Part shown: positions 19,401-28,176 of the stretch, one piece after another
Numbering within the stretch: position 1 is the stretch's first letter
How the letters are laid out: each line of letters opens with the position of its first letter
Origin: Anaerotruncus massiliensis (ex Togo et al. 2026)
Lineage (GTDB): Bacteria; Bacillota; Clostridia; Oscillospirales; Ruminococcaceae
Direction of reading: 5' to 3'
Length of the DNA stretch: 64,000 nucleotides
NCBI RefSeq assembly: GCF_900199635.1
Contig: NZ_LT962687.1
Span: forward strand, 308,863-372,862
Notes under the pieces: model-generated
Database searches by the model: none
Told to the model about the DNA's origin: nothing
The model's input: the letters and a program-made list of their open reading frames with translations, nothing else
Program-made: the position numbers and the translations under genes

Positions 19401-22400
19401 AAGCACAATCGCAAAAAATTTTGTGCCAGAGTCGCCACTGGCGACTACGATGCCATCATCATGGGTCACAGCCAGTTTGAGAAAATCCCCATCAGCAAGG
19501 AACGCCAGGAGCGGCTTTTGCAGGAACAGATCTGGGAGATCACCGAGGGTATCTCTGAGGTAGAGGCCAGCGGTGGGGAGCGTTTTACGGTCAAGCAACT
19601 GGAACGCACCCGAAAGTCCCTGGAAGCCAGGCTGGAAAAGCTGCAAGCCGAGGACCGAAAAGATGACGTGGTGACGTTTGAGCAGTTGGGCGTTGACCGG
19701 CTGTTCGTGGATGAGGCCCACAACTATAAAAATCTGTTTCTTTACACCAAAATGCGCAATGTGGCGGGCCTCTCCACTACGGACGCGCAGAAATCCAGCG
19801 ATATGTTCGCCAAGTGCCGCTATATGGATGAGCTGACGGGTGGCCGGGGCGTTGTCTTTGCGACCGGCACACCTGTGTCGAACAGTATGACCGTGCGCCC
19901 GTAAGGGGCTGTAATAATCTTACCTTGAGCAAGTAATAGGGCAAGGTATCAAAGCGGAATAATCCGCACCCTATCGTCACCCGACTTATCCAAAAGGGGA
20001 AACCCGATGGGGAGTGTAGCATGTCGGAGGGCACGAAACACGGAAACTTCCAAAGTGTTTGCGTGGTAGTGGCGAAAAGTTATGAATAAGGATGAAAGCT
20101 AAACTGCCTGAATGACAGTCGGAGATTGGGCAAAATGTTGCTCCATGCGTAAGGAAGTTATACTCGCATGTACTCTGGTGGATATGAGTCGGCCATGCGT
20201 ATCCACAAGATACCCAGAGTAAATCAGCCATAGGATAATGGAAAACGACGAACGTCACATCCGAAATCATAACAGGCTTATGTTATTACAGTTCTAAACG
20301 GGGATTGCCTAAGGTAAAATGCCGAAAATCGGCTATGAGTGCTATGAGAAAAGTGACTCTGAATATTTACTATGGCAACAGAGTCTCCGTAGTAGTCCGA
20401 GGACGGGAAAGCCGTCCACATGGCGAAGGGAGACAGTCTTTCTTCAATACAAATAATAAGGAAAGGTGCGTGAGGCATTATGAGAAGTCCCGAAAATGTA
20501 TTGAAAAGTTTAAGTGAAAAAGCAAAAAACAAAGAGTACAGGTACGAGAGATTATACCGTAACCTGTACAACCCAGAGTTCTATCTGCTTGCATACCAGA
20601 ATATTGCGACCTCTCAGGGGAGCATGACGGCAGGTGCAGACGGATTCACTCTTGACGGTATGAGCATGGAGCGCATTGAAAAGCTCATTCAGAAGCTGAG
20701 AGACCACTCATACCAGCCGAACCCTGCAAGGCGTGTTTATATTGCGAAGAAAAACAGCAGTAAAAAGCGCCCATTGGGGATTCCGTCAACGGACGATAAA
20801 CTGTTACAGGAAGTTGTCCGTATGATACTTGAAGCAATCTATGAGCCGACATTCTCTGATAATTCACATGGTTTCAGACCGAAAAGAAGTTGCCACACAG
20901 CGTTAAAAGAAATCGTAACGCTGTTCACTGGTGCAAAGTGGATAATCGAAGGAGACATTAAGGCTTGTTTTGACAGCTTCGACCACCATATCACAATACA
21001 GCTTTTGAGAAAGCGCATAAAAGATGAAGCGTTCATATCGCTGATGTGGAAGTTTCTAAGGGCAGGATATATGGAACAGTGGACATACCATGAAACGTAC
21101 TCCGGCAGTCCACAAGGCTCCGGTGTCAGTCCGATACTTGCCAACATCTATCTGAATGAACTTGATGAGTTCATGGCAAGGATGAAAAAGAGTTTTGACA
21201 AAGGCGATACAAGAAGCCGTAAAGTCCACAAAGACCATGATAAGGTACGCTGGGCTTATCGGAAAGCGCAGAAAAATCTGGAAATAGAGCGCACAGAAGC
21301 AAACCTAGCAGCATTTAAAGAAGCAAGGAAAGTGATGTTGTCCACACCACATTTAGACGAGATGGATGAGAATTACAAAAGACTTCAATACAACCGTTAC
21401 GCTGACGATTTCCTGATTTCAATAACAGGTTCAAAGCAGGATGCTGAAAATATCAAGGAACAGGTAAAGATATTTCTAAAAGACAAGCTAAATCTCACAA
21501 TGTCGGAGGAGAAAACTCACGTTACCCATTCCTCTGAAAAGGTGCGGTATCTTGGATACGACATAAGAATATCAAGAAGTCAGGACACAAAGCGGACGAA
21601 AAAAGGTCTGCAACGGGTGTGGTATGGAAAAGTGCAGTTATATATGCCGAAAGAAAAATGGATTGCGAAACTGCACGAATACGGTGCGTTTAAAATCAAA
21701 AAAGACGAAAACGGCAAAGAGATTTGGAAGCCACTCCACAGAGGGGCGCTTATGCCATTAGACGATGTGGCAATCATCAGTAAATATAATTCTGAAATCA
21801 GAGGATTGTACAATTATTACAGGTTAGCAATCAATGTATGCAATCTGGGGAAATTTCATTCTATCATGCGTGGAAGCTGTTTAAAGACGTTGGCGGCAAA
21901 ATATAATTCTTCTGTTATGAAGATGTATAAGAAATACCGTAGCGTAAAGGGCGACTTTGGCGCAGATTACAAAACCAAGAGTGGAACAAAGCGGTGTGAG
22001 TTTTACAATGAAGGATTTAGGCGTAATAACAATATCGCACCTGAATTTGTAGACATTATGCCGAAATACAGAGGGCAGATAAAACCGAATAGTCTTGCAG
22101 GACGTTTAAAAAGCGGACAATGCGAGATGTGCGGAGCAAACCCCGTGAAAGTGTATATGCACCATGTAAAGCGCTTAAAAGATTTGAACGCTGATAATGA
22201 ATTTGATGAACTGATGTTACTGAAAAGGCGGAAGTCATTGGCTCTCTGCCCGAAATGCTACGAAGAAGCAAAGACAAAATCACTTAAACTATGAAAGATG
22301 GCGAGCCGTGTACATCGAGAGGTGTAAGCACGGTTCTGGAGGGGGTTACGCCAAGACCACGGACGAAAGGAAGTATGGCGTGGCGTTTCCTACCTTATGA

Positions 22401-24261
22401 ACTTTATACCATGCAGCGGTATCTCCAATATGACCGCCTGCAAGAGCTGGGCATGACCCACTTTGACTGCTGGGCCAGCCGCTTCGGGGAGACCTGCACC
22501 TCGCTGGAGCTTGCCCCGGAGGGAACCGGCTACCGGGCCAGGACCCGTTTCTCCAAGTTCTTCAACCTGCCGGAGCTGATGAACCTGTTCAAAGAGGTCG
22601 CGGACATCAAGACCGCCGACCAGCTGCATCTGTCCACGCCGCAGGTGGAGTACCACAACGTCGTGGCCCAGCCCACCGAAATCCAGAAAGAGATGGTACA
22701 GGCACTCTCCGAGCGGGCGTCTCAGGTACACAGCGGTACGGTGGACCCGTCCCAGGACAATATGCTCAAGATCACCAGCGACGGACGCAAGCTGGGCCTG
22801 GACCAGAGGATCATCAACCAGCTGCTCCCAGACGAACCCGGCACCAAAGTCAACCAGTGTGTGGACAATATCATGCAAATCTGGCGGGACGGCGAGGCCG
22901 ACAAGCTGACACAGCTGGTCTTTTGCGACATCTCTACGCCCCAGGCCCGGCCTGCCAAAAAGGCAGCGAAGGCGCTGGACAACCCAACGCTGCACGCATT
23001 GGAGGACGCGGTGCCGCTGCCAGAGCCGGAACCGGCCTTTACGGTGTATGAGGACATTCAACAAAAGCTCATTGCCAAGGGAGTGCCTGCCGAACAGATC
23101 GCCTTTATCCATGAGGCCAACACCGAGGTTCGAAAAAAAGAGTTGTTCTCCAAGGTGCGCACCGGCCAGGTGCGGGTGCTGCTGGGCAGTACACAGACAA
23201 TGGGCGCGGGTACCAACGTCCAGGATCGCCTGGTGGCACTGCATGACCTGGACTGCCCGTGGCGGCCTGGCGATCTGGCCCAGAGAAAGGGCCGCATTGA
23301 GCGTCAGGGCAACCAGAACGAGACTGTCCATGTGTTCCGTTACGTCACCGAGGGGACGTTTGACGCTTACCTCTGGCAGACCGTTGAGAATAAACAACGG
23401 TTTATCAGCCAAATTATGACCTCCAAATCTCCGGTGCGGAGCTGCGACGATGTGGACGAAACGGCGTTGTCATTTGCCGAGATCAAGGCTTTGTGTGCAG
23501 GAGACCCGCGCATCAAGGAACGCATGGACCTGGATGTGGACGTGGCGCGGTTGAAATTGATGAAGGCCGACCACCAAAGCAGGCAATACCACTTGGAGGA
23601 CCAGCTGCTCAAAACCTTCCCGGAGGAAATCGAGAAAAACAAAGGTTTTATCACCGGGCTGGAAGCGGATATGAAAACGCTGGCGGAACACCCGCACCCG
23701 GAGGACGGCTTTGCGGGCATGGAAGTCCGGGGCGACACCCTGACCGACAAGGAGAACGCCGGTGCGGCGCTTTTGGATGCCTGCAAGGAGGTCAAAGGCT
23801 CTGATCCGGTATCGGTGGGCAGCTACCGGGGCTTTGCTATGTCGGTGTCGTTTGACGCTTTCCGGCAGGAATATATGCTCCTGCTGAAAGGCGAGATGAC
23901 CCACCGGACGGCCTTGGGCACCGACCCGCGCGGCAACCTCACCCGTATTGACAACGCCCTTGCCCAGATGCCCCAGCGGCTGGAGGCGGTGAAAAATCAG
24001 CTGGATAACCTCTATCAGCAGCAGGCCGCCGCCAAGGCCGAGGTGGGGAAGCCCTTTCCCCAGGAGCAGGAGCTGCGGGATAAATCCGCCCGGCTGGCAG
24101 AGCTGGATGTGCTGCTGAATATTGACGGCCATAAGCACCCCGCACCGGAGGCGGTGGTGGCTAAGAGCAGCCGTCCCTCGGTGCTGGAAGGGCTGAAACG
24201 CCCGGTGCCGCTGCGCAGCCCCGAAAAGAAACCCAAACACCATGAACAGGAGGTGCGATAA
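13431..24261 (+). CDS. Giant SNF2-type helicase / N6-adenine methylase fusion, interrupted by a group II intron: join(13431..19892,22399..24261)
   Basis: Splicing restores a 2774-residue ICE protein of the BREX-less phage/ICE methylase-helicase family. The N-terminal region (about 1-250) resembles an ArdC-like ssDNA-binding domain (LYKYPYHEQLMIYAQRPDAT). A low-complexity R/G/P-rich stretch (about 255-375) coincides with the nested tnpV gene. The methylase core lies near residues 1185-1400 (YVGWGGLADAF, LEPSMGVGNFF, catalytic GNVPFG in place of NPPF). The helicase has Walker A EVGAGKT (about 1930), DEAH in VDEAHNYKNL (about 2093), TGTPVSNS just before the intron, and a C-terminal helicase lobe with QRKGRIERQGNQ. 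AAGGGAGG precedes the ATG. The probable role is protecting or remodelling transferring DNA; this is inferred from domains. Confidence 0.9.
14203..14559 (+). CDS. TnpV-like transposon-encoded protein nested out of frame in the helicase gene
   Basis: 118-residue protein read in the +1 frame relative to the surrounding helicase. It begins at an ATG preceded by GGAAAGGAG. The sequence (YTQNGDYLIPDLSLSEQPEK, then PLGKYGRLRKAYLKEHRPLI, LYPHLIEID) follows the pattern of TnpV proteins of Tn1549-like elements: a short beta opening, a Tyr/Leu-rich helix and a C-terminal helix ending in AELIN. In the helicase frame the same DNA encodes a low-complexity R/G/P/A-rich linker, as expected when a well-structured small protein is overprinted on a disordered linker. 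Function is unknown; the family is only known from mobile elements. Confidence 0.7.
   Translation: MKNNLTYTQNGDYLIPDLSLSEQPEKPLGKYGRLRKAYLKEHRPLIYNQLLLTEKLYPHLIEIDETANSRLEQMMPQLAESAGATEELKARDPMQWVGLMNTCKAQAEEILLAELINS
19893..22398 (+). mobile_element. Group II intron inserted in the helicase gene
   Basis: A 2506-nt retroelement. The 5' end GTGCG matches the group II consensus, and the 3' end ...CCTTAT fits the AY rule. Domain V is canonical: 34 nt at 22303-22336, GAGCCGTG paired with CACGGTTC, GAGA tetraloop. Domain VI follows. Its excision restores the helicase reading frame precisely at ...NSMT|ELYTMQRYLQ. About 590 nt of structured RNA (domains I-III) precede the intron-encoded reverse transcriptase, whose ORF ends just before domain V. 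The base composition is clearly more AT-rich than the host gene. The insertion is sense-oriented and should be spliced. Confidence 0.92.
20480..22294 (+). CDS. ltrA: Group II intron-encoded reverse transcriptase/maturase with HNH-like endonuclease domain
   Basis: 604-residue intron-encoded protein that assists splicing and retrohoming. Reverse transcriptase blocks are visible: RPLGIPSTDDKLLQEVV, DIKACFDSFDHH (block with metal-binding Asp), GSPQGSGVSPILANIYLNEL and the catalytic YADD at residues 307-310. A thumb/maturase domain (X) follows. The C-terminus has a zinc-finger HNH-like endonuclease: CEMCGANPVKVYMHHVKRLK and LCPKCYEEA. The ATG is preceded by AAGGAAAGG. AT-rich codon use contrasts with the surrounding helicase gene, consistent with recent acquisition. 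The gene symbol indicates the family only. Confidence 0.94.
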   Translation: MRSPENVLKSLSEKAKNKEYRYERLYRNLYNPEFYLLAYQNIATSQGSMTAGADGFTLDGMSMERIEKLIQKLRDHSYQPNPARRVYIAKKNSSKKRPLGIPSTDDKLLQEVVRMILEAIYEPTFSDNSHGFRPKRSCHTALKEIVTLFTGAKWIIEGDIKACFDSFDHHITIQLLRKRIKDEAFISLMWKFLRAGYMEQWTYHETYSGSPQGSGVSPILANIYLNELDEFMARMKKSFDKGDTRSRKVHKDHDKVRWAYRKAQKNLEIERTEANLAAFKEARKVMLSTPHLDEMDENYKRLQYNRYADDFLISITGSKQDAENIKEQVKIFLKDKLNLTMSEEKTHVTHSSEKVRYLGYDIRISRSQDTKRTKKGLQRVWYGKVQLYMPKEKWIAKLHEYGAFKIKKDENGKEIWKPLHRGALMPLDDVAIISKYNSEIRGLYNYYRLAINVCNLGKFHSIMRGSCLKTLAAKYNSSVMKMYKKYRSVKGDFGADYKTKSGTKRCEFYNEGFRRNNNIAPEFVDIMPKYRGQIKPNSLAGRLKSGQCEMCGANPVKVYMHHVKRLKDLNADNEFDELMLLKRRKSLALCPKCYEEAKTKSLKL

Positions 24262-24262
24262 C

Positions 24263-25339
24263 ATGAACGCAGACAAAAATACGGCCCTCTATGAAAAGAT
24301 GGCCGCCGAGCAGGACAAGTTCCGGGACTGGCTGAAAAGCCAGCCGCCGGAAGAAATTCTGAACCATGCCTATGAGTACGCTGTCCGGGAGGACATTTTG
24401 ATGGCAATGGAGGAACTGGATCTACCCCAAAGCCGGGCTGCCGCGCTGTTGGCGTCGCCGTCCCCGCTGGCCGATGTGTACAAGGAGTTTGCCGACCGGG
24501 AGACTTCCTACATGGATGTGGTGCGGGACAGTATCGAGCAGCGGGCTGAGGCAGCACTGGACACCCAGCGGGAACTGCCGCTCAACCGGCATGACGCCGC
24601 CTATGCCCGCGAACAGGGCGAACTGGACCTCTATCGTTCGTCCCGCCGCGCCAACATCGCTTGCAAGGAGGCCATCGAGGCATCCATTTCGGAACATTAT
24701 CGGGACAATCGGCTGGGCAAAGACGCGGTGCCCCAGGTGATCGAGCAGTTCGGCTACACCCGCACCCTCTATGTATTAGCAAACACTGTGCAGCAGAAGG
24801 ACTGGGATGGGCGGTTCAGCCCGGCCAACAAGACGTGGGCCAAGACTGTGGACATCCCGCCCAACCCGGACGGCTTCGGCGGCGAACGCAACCTGGACTT
24901 TGTGGTGGACAGCCACCCCGGCCTGGTCGATCTGTTTCTGAGCCAGGCGCGGCAGGACTATCTGCGGCTTCAGCCGCTGACGCCGGAGGAAATCCAGGCC
25001 GAGGCCGCCCGGCTGTTGCAGGAGCTGCGCGCCCCGGATACCCCAAACAGCCCCCACGGCACCCATTACATGGCCCGCGTGTCGCCGGACTTTCTGGCCC
25101 GTGCAGGCACCCAGGCCCATGACCAGCTGATGGCACTGCTGCCGTTCCGCAGCCTGACGATCACCGGGTTGGTGGACCGTCCCGGCACCTATGTCACCAT
25201 CCTTGCCAGCGAGGACCGCAGTAAGGAGTTGCGCCAGCGCCGCCCCTCGGTCCGCCGCCAGCTGAAGCAGGAACCGCACCCCGCTGAAAAACCTGAGAAG
25301 AAAGCACCGGCCCGCAAAAAGCAGGAGCCGGAGCGATGA
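24263..25339 (+). CDS. DUF3848/DUF3849 family ICE protein
   Basis: 358-residue cytoplasmic protein immediately after the helicase stop. The ATG is preceded by CAGGAGGTG. The N-terminal part (FRDWLKSQPPEEILNHAYEY, VREDILMAMEELDLP) matches the DUF3848 pattern. The central region (ALDTQRELPLNRHDAAYARE, RYANTVQQKDWDGRFS-like stretch) resembles DUF3849. The C-terminus is basic and Pro-rich (EKPEKKAPARKKQ). These modules occur together in Tn1549-type elements between the helicase and MobC. No enzymatic motif is seen and function is unknown. The start of mobC overlaps its stop, indicating coupling with the mobilization genes. Confidence 0.82.
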   Translation: MNADKNTALYEKMAAEQDKFRDWLKSQPPEEILNHAYEYAVREDILMAMEELDLPQSRAAALLASPSPLADVYKEFADRETSYMDVVRDSIEQRAEAALDTQRELPLNRHDAAYAREQGELDLYRSSRRANIACKEAIEASISEHYRDNRLGKDAVPQVIEQFGYTRTLYVLANTVQQKDWDGRFSPANKTWAKTVDIPPNPDGFGGERNLDFVVDSHPGLVDLFLSQARQDYLRLQPLTPEEIQAEAARLLQELRAPDTPNSPHGTHYMARVSPDFLARAGTQAHDQLMALLPFRSLTITGLVDRPGTYVTILASEDRSKELRQRRPSVRRQLKQEPHPAEKPEKKAPARKKQEPER

Positions 25340-25680
25340 CCGCCCCCAAGCGCAAGCGGGAGGTGCAGCTGAACTTCCGGGTCTCGCCGGAGGAACTGGC
25401 GATGATCGAGCAAAAGATGGCCCAGCTGTGCACCTCCAACCGGGAAGCATATCTGCGAAAAATGGCTTTGGACGGTTATGTGGTGCGCCTGGAACTGCCG
25501 GAGCTGAAGGAGCTGGTCTCCCTGATGCGCCGGAGCAGCAACAACCTCAACCAGCTGACCCGCCGCGTGCATGAGACCGGGCGCATTTATGACGCCGACC
25601 TGGAAGATATATCCCAGCGGCAGGAGGCTTTGTGGGATGGGGTGCATAAGATATTGACCCAGCTGGCAAAGCTGTCGTGA
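25336..25680 (+). CDS. mobC: MobC-type relaxosome accessory protein
   Basis: 114-residue DNA-binding protein that would help the relaxase recognise and melt oriT. It starts at an ATGA overlap. The N-terminus (KRKREVQLNFRVSPEELAMI) is a ribbon-helix-helix-like segment, followed by the MobC hallmark region LMRRSSNNLNQLTRRVHETG. Plasmid MobC proteins share this RxSNNLNQL-type motif. The relaxase gene lies about 2.5 kb downstream, separated by two small genes and an opposite-strand regulator. An inverted repeat directly after this gene is a candidate oriT. Confidence 0.86.
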   Translation: MTAPKRKREVQLNFRVSPEELAMIEQKMAQLCTSNREAYLRKMALDGYVVRLELPELKELVSLMRRSSNNLNQLTRRVHETGRIYDADLEDISQRQEALWDGVHKILTQLAKLS

Positions 25681-25685
25681 CAGGG

Positions 25686-25753
25686 GCATACGCCCTGGCT
25701 GCGGAGGGAGGTCTGGCGTATGCGGGCTGCTGCGCCGGGCCTCCCTCCTTTTT
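25686..25753 (+). other. Inverted repeats after mobC: candidate oriT overlapping a terminator-like stem
   Basis: GCATACGCC (25686-25694) pairs with GGCGTATGC (25715-25723). A second, interlocking stem GGAGGGAGG (25703-25711) pairs with CCTCCCTCC (25740-25748) and is followed by TTTTT. The left arm ends CGCCCT, resembling the core of some plasmid nic regions (RSF1010 type) by recollection. Location right after mobC supports an oriT role. The T run also allows a terminator, so the two interpretations are not exclusive. Confidence 0.4.
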
Positions 25754-25821
25754 CTTTGCCCGTATCGTTGCGTTTTGGCGGGGTGTGATTGATAATGGAG
25801 TCAGAAACGAGGTGATGGCTG

Positions 25822-26127
25822 ATGTTGACGTTTGAAAATGTCTTGACTGTGTTCCATGATTATCTGGGGCAAGACTCGGAGGAAGAAGTCCTTCCATGCA
25901 GGCGCGGTTACGTTCGGATAAGCTGGAACAGCGATTCACGATACTGCGTGGATGGCGTTCTTTGCCGGACTCCAGAGGAACTTTTTGATCTGCTGCTACA
26001 AGATTACTGGGATTTCGAGCTGATCCGCCGGACGCAAGGCCGCAGAGAGGCCACCGAAATGGATGAGAAAGCCGTAGACGAACTGTGCCAGCCATACCTG
26101 GACTGGCGAAAGGAGGCGCTGAAATGA
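25822..26127 (+). CDS. Hypothetical acidic protein, paralogue of the protein at 29840
   Basis: 101-residue protein starting MLTFENVLTVFHDYL. It has no membrane span or known motif. It is clearly homologous in layout to the gene at 29840-30136 (xTFExVLxVFxDYL opening, a central RGY motif, a W-containing strand and an acidic helical end). An ATG follows a GAGGTGATGG site at usable spacing. It overlaps the next gene by four bases. Its homologue is AT-rich while this copy is GC-rich, implying separate histories rather than recent duplication. Function unknown. Confidence 0.65.
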   Translation: MLTFENVLTVFHDYLGQDSEEEVLPCRRGYVRISWNSDSRYCVDGVLCRTPEELFDLLLQDYWDFELIRRTQGRREATEMDEKAVDELCQPYLDWRKEALK

Positions 26128-26435
26128 GAGTGATATTGTTTATTTTGAAACTGGGGCTGAAAATCCTCGCCGCGCCGGTGGTGCTGGCGCTGATGCTGTT
26201 CACCTGGGTATGCTTCGGGCTGCTGTATGTGTCCAGCTTTATCTTTGGCCTGGCCTCCACCCTGGTGGCGCTACTGGGGATCGCAGTGCTTGTGACCTAC
26301 TCACCGCAAAACGGCATCATCCTGCTGGTGATCGCCTTCCTGGTCAGCCCGGTGGGCCTGCCAATGGCCGCTGCCTGGCTGGTGGGCAAGGTGCAGGACC
26401 TGCGGTATGTGATCCAGGACGCGGTGTATGGCTGA
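26124..26435 (+). CDS. CD1845-like small ICE membrane protein
   Basis: 103-residue hydrophobic protein with three membrane segments (about residues 4-24, 28-55 and 58-85) and almost no soluble domain. It starts at ATGA overlapping the upstream gene, with AAAGGAGG shortly before. The LKLGLKILAAPVVLALMLFTWVC-type opening resembles the CD1845 family of Tn1549-like elements. A strong terminator follows, ending this transcription unit. The role is unknown; a membrane-located accessory of transfer is a reasonable inference. Confidence 0.72.
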   Translation: MRVILFILKLGLKILAAPVVLALMLFTWVCFGLLYVSSFIFGLASTLVALLGIAVLVTYSPQNGIILLVIAFLVSPVGLPMAAAWLVGKVQDLRYVIQDAVYG

Positions 26436-26450
26436 ATCGAAAATGCAGAA

Positions 26451-26481
26451 TTGCCGGGAGATACATCCCGGCAATTTTTTT
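26451..26481 (+). terminator. Rho-independent terminator after the CD1845-like gene
   Basis: TTGCCGGGA pairs with TCCCGGCAA across a six-base loop, followed by seven T. It closes the rightward transfer/mobilization operon before the opposite-strand regulator. Confidence 0.85.
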
Positions 26482-26533
26482 GACTTTACTTTCGTGCTAA
26501 TTTCAGTGATGAGATTAGCATGAAAGTAAAGTC
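26482..26533. repeat. Long near-perfect inverted repeat (20-bp arms)
   Basis: The left arm GACTTTACTTTCGTGCTAAT (26482-26501) matches the reverse complement of the right arm (26514-26533) with one mismatch, which would be a G-U pair in RNA. The loop is 12 nt. It lies between two terminators of convergent genes. It could be an operator, a recombination or transfer site, or a small structured RNA. Confidence 0.7.
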
Positions 26534-26550
26534 CACGCACATCAAAGGCA

Positions 26551-26601
26551 TATAAAAAATCAGGGTGTCGGAGCATACAACTTCCTCCGACACCCTGATT
26601 T
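26551..26601 (-). terminator. Intrinsic terminator of the AlbA-type regulator
   Basis: A 17-bp stem (arms 26557-26573 and 26585-26601) is followed, on the minus strand, by a run of T. It begins four bases after the stop codon of the leftward gene. Confidence 0.82.
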
Positions 26602-26604
26602 GGT

Positions 26605-28074
26605 TCAATTTTCTGGTGCAGGCTTTTGCACCGTTACATATTTTTGATGTTGGCTTCTGGGCTTATCTGGGATGGTCATTTGCAGCTGTCCATTGTCCAG
26701 CAGTGGACGCAAGTACCTCTTTGTAAATCCCTTTGTGTTTTTATACCCACAATGTTCCGCAATTTCAGCTTTCGAGCGCGGTTCTGCACAAAAGGCTAAA
26801 ATCTGGTCTGTAAGTGTCACTTGGGTTCCCACTTGGGTTCCCACTTGGGTCCTCACTTGGGTCCTCACTTGGGTCTCGTCCTGCGGCCCAACCTTTTCCA
26901 CCGCAATCGGGGCCAGCGGAACCACGGTGCGGAACACATCGCCCTCGATAAATTCCGGGGTTCCACCGGAATAGAGCTTCGTGTATTTGTAAGTATTCCG
27001 CATCCCGGACCCCAGCTCGTCCGCCAGTCCAATCTCACGGAACACTTTGGAAATGGGCGGGTTCTTGGCATACGGCTCAAAGGAGGAAAGGTGCAGAGCG
27101 CCGTGCCCGTGGGAACGGTTGGCATTTTCGGTGTAGAGCCGGTTACGCTCAATTACGAATTTTGCCACATAGCCGCTGGAGTAATCCCGGTGCGCCAGGC
27201 TGTTGGAGAAAATTTCGCGCAGGATGCGGTCTCTGGCGCTGACGCTCTGGAGGCCCTCCTGCACAAAGGGGTCACTGAGGTGCTTTTGACCGAAAGCGAT
27301 CAGCCGGTCATAGGTTTCCAGCAGATTCGTGATGATGACATCCCGGTCGTCATAGCGATCCAGATTTTCCACCCGGAAAATGGCGTCCGTTTTGTGCTGC
27401 GGCAATACAGCCAGGATCGTGCTGTCCTTCCCGAACAGAAGAATCGCCGCCAGGGTAATGCCTTCGAGCTGCCTTTCGGGGTCTTTTAAGATCAGACCGG
27501 CGCTGCGCAGCAGTTCTTCGTCTGACATGGACTTCCACGGATGGTTGGCCGTGCGGCTGGTGGTCATGGCTCTGGCGCGCTCCATCAGGTCAGGGCGCAA
27601 GTCGTCCATCTGGAAGCGGGTCACTTTATTTACAAAATAACTGCCGCTTTTCCGGGCGTACAGCTGGTACACCATGTCGGAGTTGTCGGTTATATCAATA
27701 TCTGCTTCGTGGCTGCGGTCAAAAATGCGCCCGTGATGGCGGCAGACCTGGCTGCCGGACGGCACCTGAATGACCAGCAGCGTGCGGCCGTCTACGGTGC
27801 AGGCTTCCGGCTGCAAGTACAGAGGCGGATTGATTTTCTGCCCGTTGTTGATGGAAGTCACGAAGTCTTTTTTCATACGGTCAACCGCATCCGGGGCAAC
27901 ACCCAAAATCTCCCCGTTGTCTTTGACGCCCAGGAGAATGATTCCACCGTCTCGGTTGGAAAAAGAACAGACGGTATCGTAAACATCCTTTGTAATCTCA
28001 GTGGTGGATTTCTTAAACTCCACCCGGATGTTCTCGCCGTCCTCGATCAGCTTCAGAAGTTCGGCTTCTGTCAT
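26605..28074 (-). CDS. AlbA_2/Schlafen-type ATP-binding transcriptional regulator
   Basis: 489-residue protein. The N-terminal AlbA_2 (Schlafen-like) domain (about 1-130) carries EFKKSTTEITKDVYDTVCSF and GGIILLGVKDNGEILG. A middle ATP-binding HATPase-like C-terminal module of this family (REIFSNSLAHRDYSSG, IGLADELGSGMRN) follows. After a repetitive linker of alternating TQVR/TQVG units (encoded by five 12-bp DNA repeats) comes a winged-helix-like C-terminus (KAEIAEHCGYKNTKGFTKRYLRPLL). Such proteins are usually described as putative transcriptional regulators or phage-defence-related. The gene is opposite to the transfer operon, between CD1845-like and the relaxase, so it is probably an accessory insertion that could control the element or defend the host. 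Specific function unknown. Confidence 0.85.
   Translation of the reverse strand: MTEAELLKLIEDGENIRVEFKKSTTEITKDVYDTVCSFSNRDGGIILLGVKDNGEILGVAPDAVDRMKKDFVTSINNGQKINPPLYLQPEACTVDGRTLLVIQVPSGSQVCRHHGRIFDRSHEADIDITDNSDMVYQLYARKSGSYFVNKVTRFQMDDLRPDLMERARAMTTSRTANHPWKSMSDEELLRSAGLILKDPERQLEGITLAAILLFGKDSTILAVLPQHKTDAIFRVENLDRYDDRDVIITNLLETYDRLIAFGQKHLSDPFVQEGLQSVSARDRILREIFSNSLAHRDYSSGYVAKFVIERNRLYTENANRSHGHGALHLSSFEPYAKNPPISKVFREIGLADELGSGMRNTYKYTKLYSGGTPEFIEGDVFRTVVPLAPIAVEKVGPQDETQVRTQVRTQVGTQVGTQVTLTDQILAFCAEPRSKAEIAEHCGYKNTKGFTKRYLRPLLDNGQLQMTIPDKPRSQHQKYVTVQKPAPEN
26818..26877. repeat. Five tandem 12-bp repeats inside the AlbA-type gene
   Basis: Units CACTTGGGTTCC (x2), CACTTGGGTCCT (x2) and CACTTGGGTCTC follow each other without gaps. 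Being 12 bp long they keep frame and encode alternating TQV[R/G] residues in the linker before the winged helix. Copy number is likely to vary by slippage, changing linker length rather than switching the gene off. Confidence 0.9.
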
Positions 28075-28176
28075 AGGAGCAACAGCCCCCTTTCGAGTTG
28101 GTTTTATACTTTTTTATTATTATACGAGATTTTGCACGCAATATCAAACGCATTTCCGATGGAAGGAGGAAAAGTC

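Noticed and set aside
26818..26877. CRISPR-like repeat array
   Set aside because: The 12-bp units are contiguous without spacers and encode protein.
27541..28176. N-terminal extension of the relaxase frame
   Set aside because: The text has no relaxase similarity and lies antisense to the AlbA-type gene. A strong Shine-Dalgarno site marks the start at 28177.
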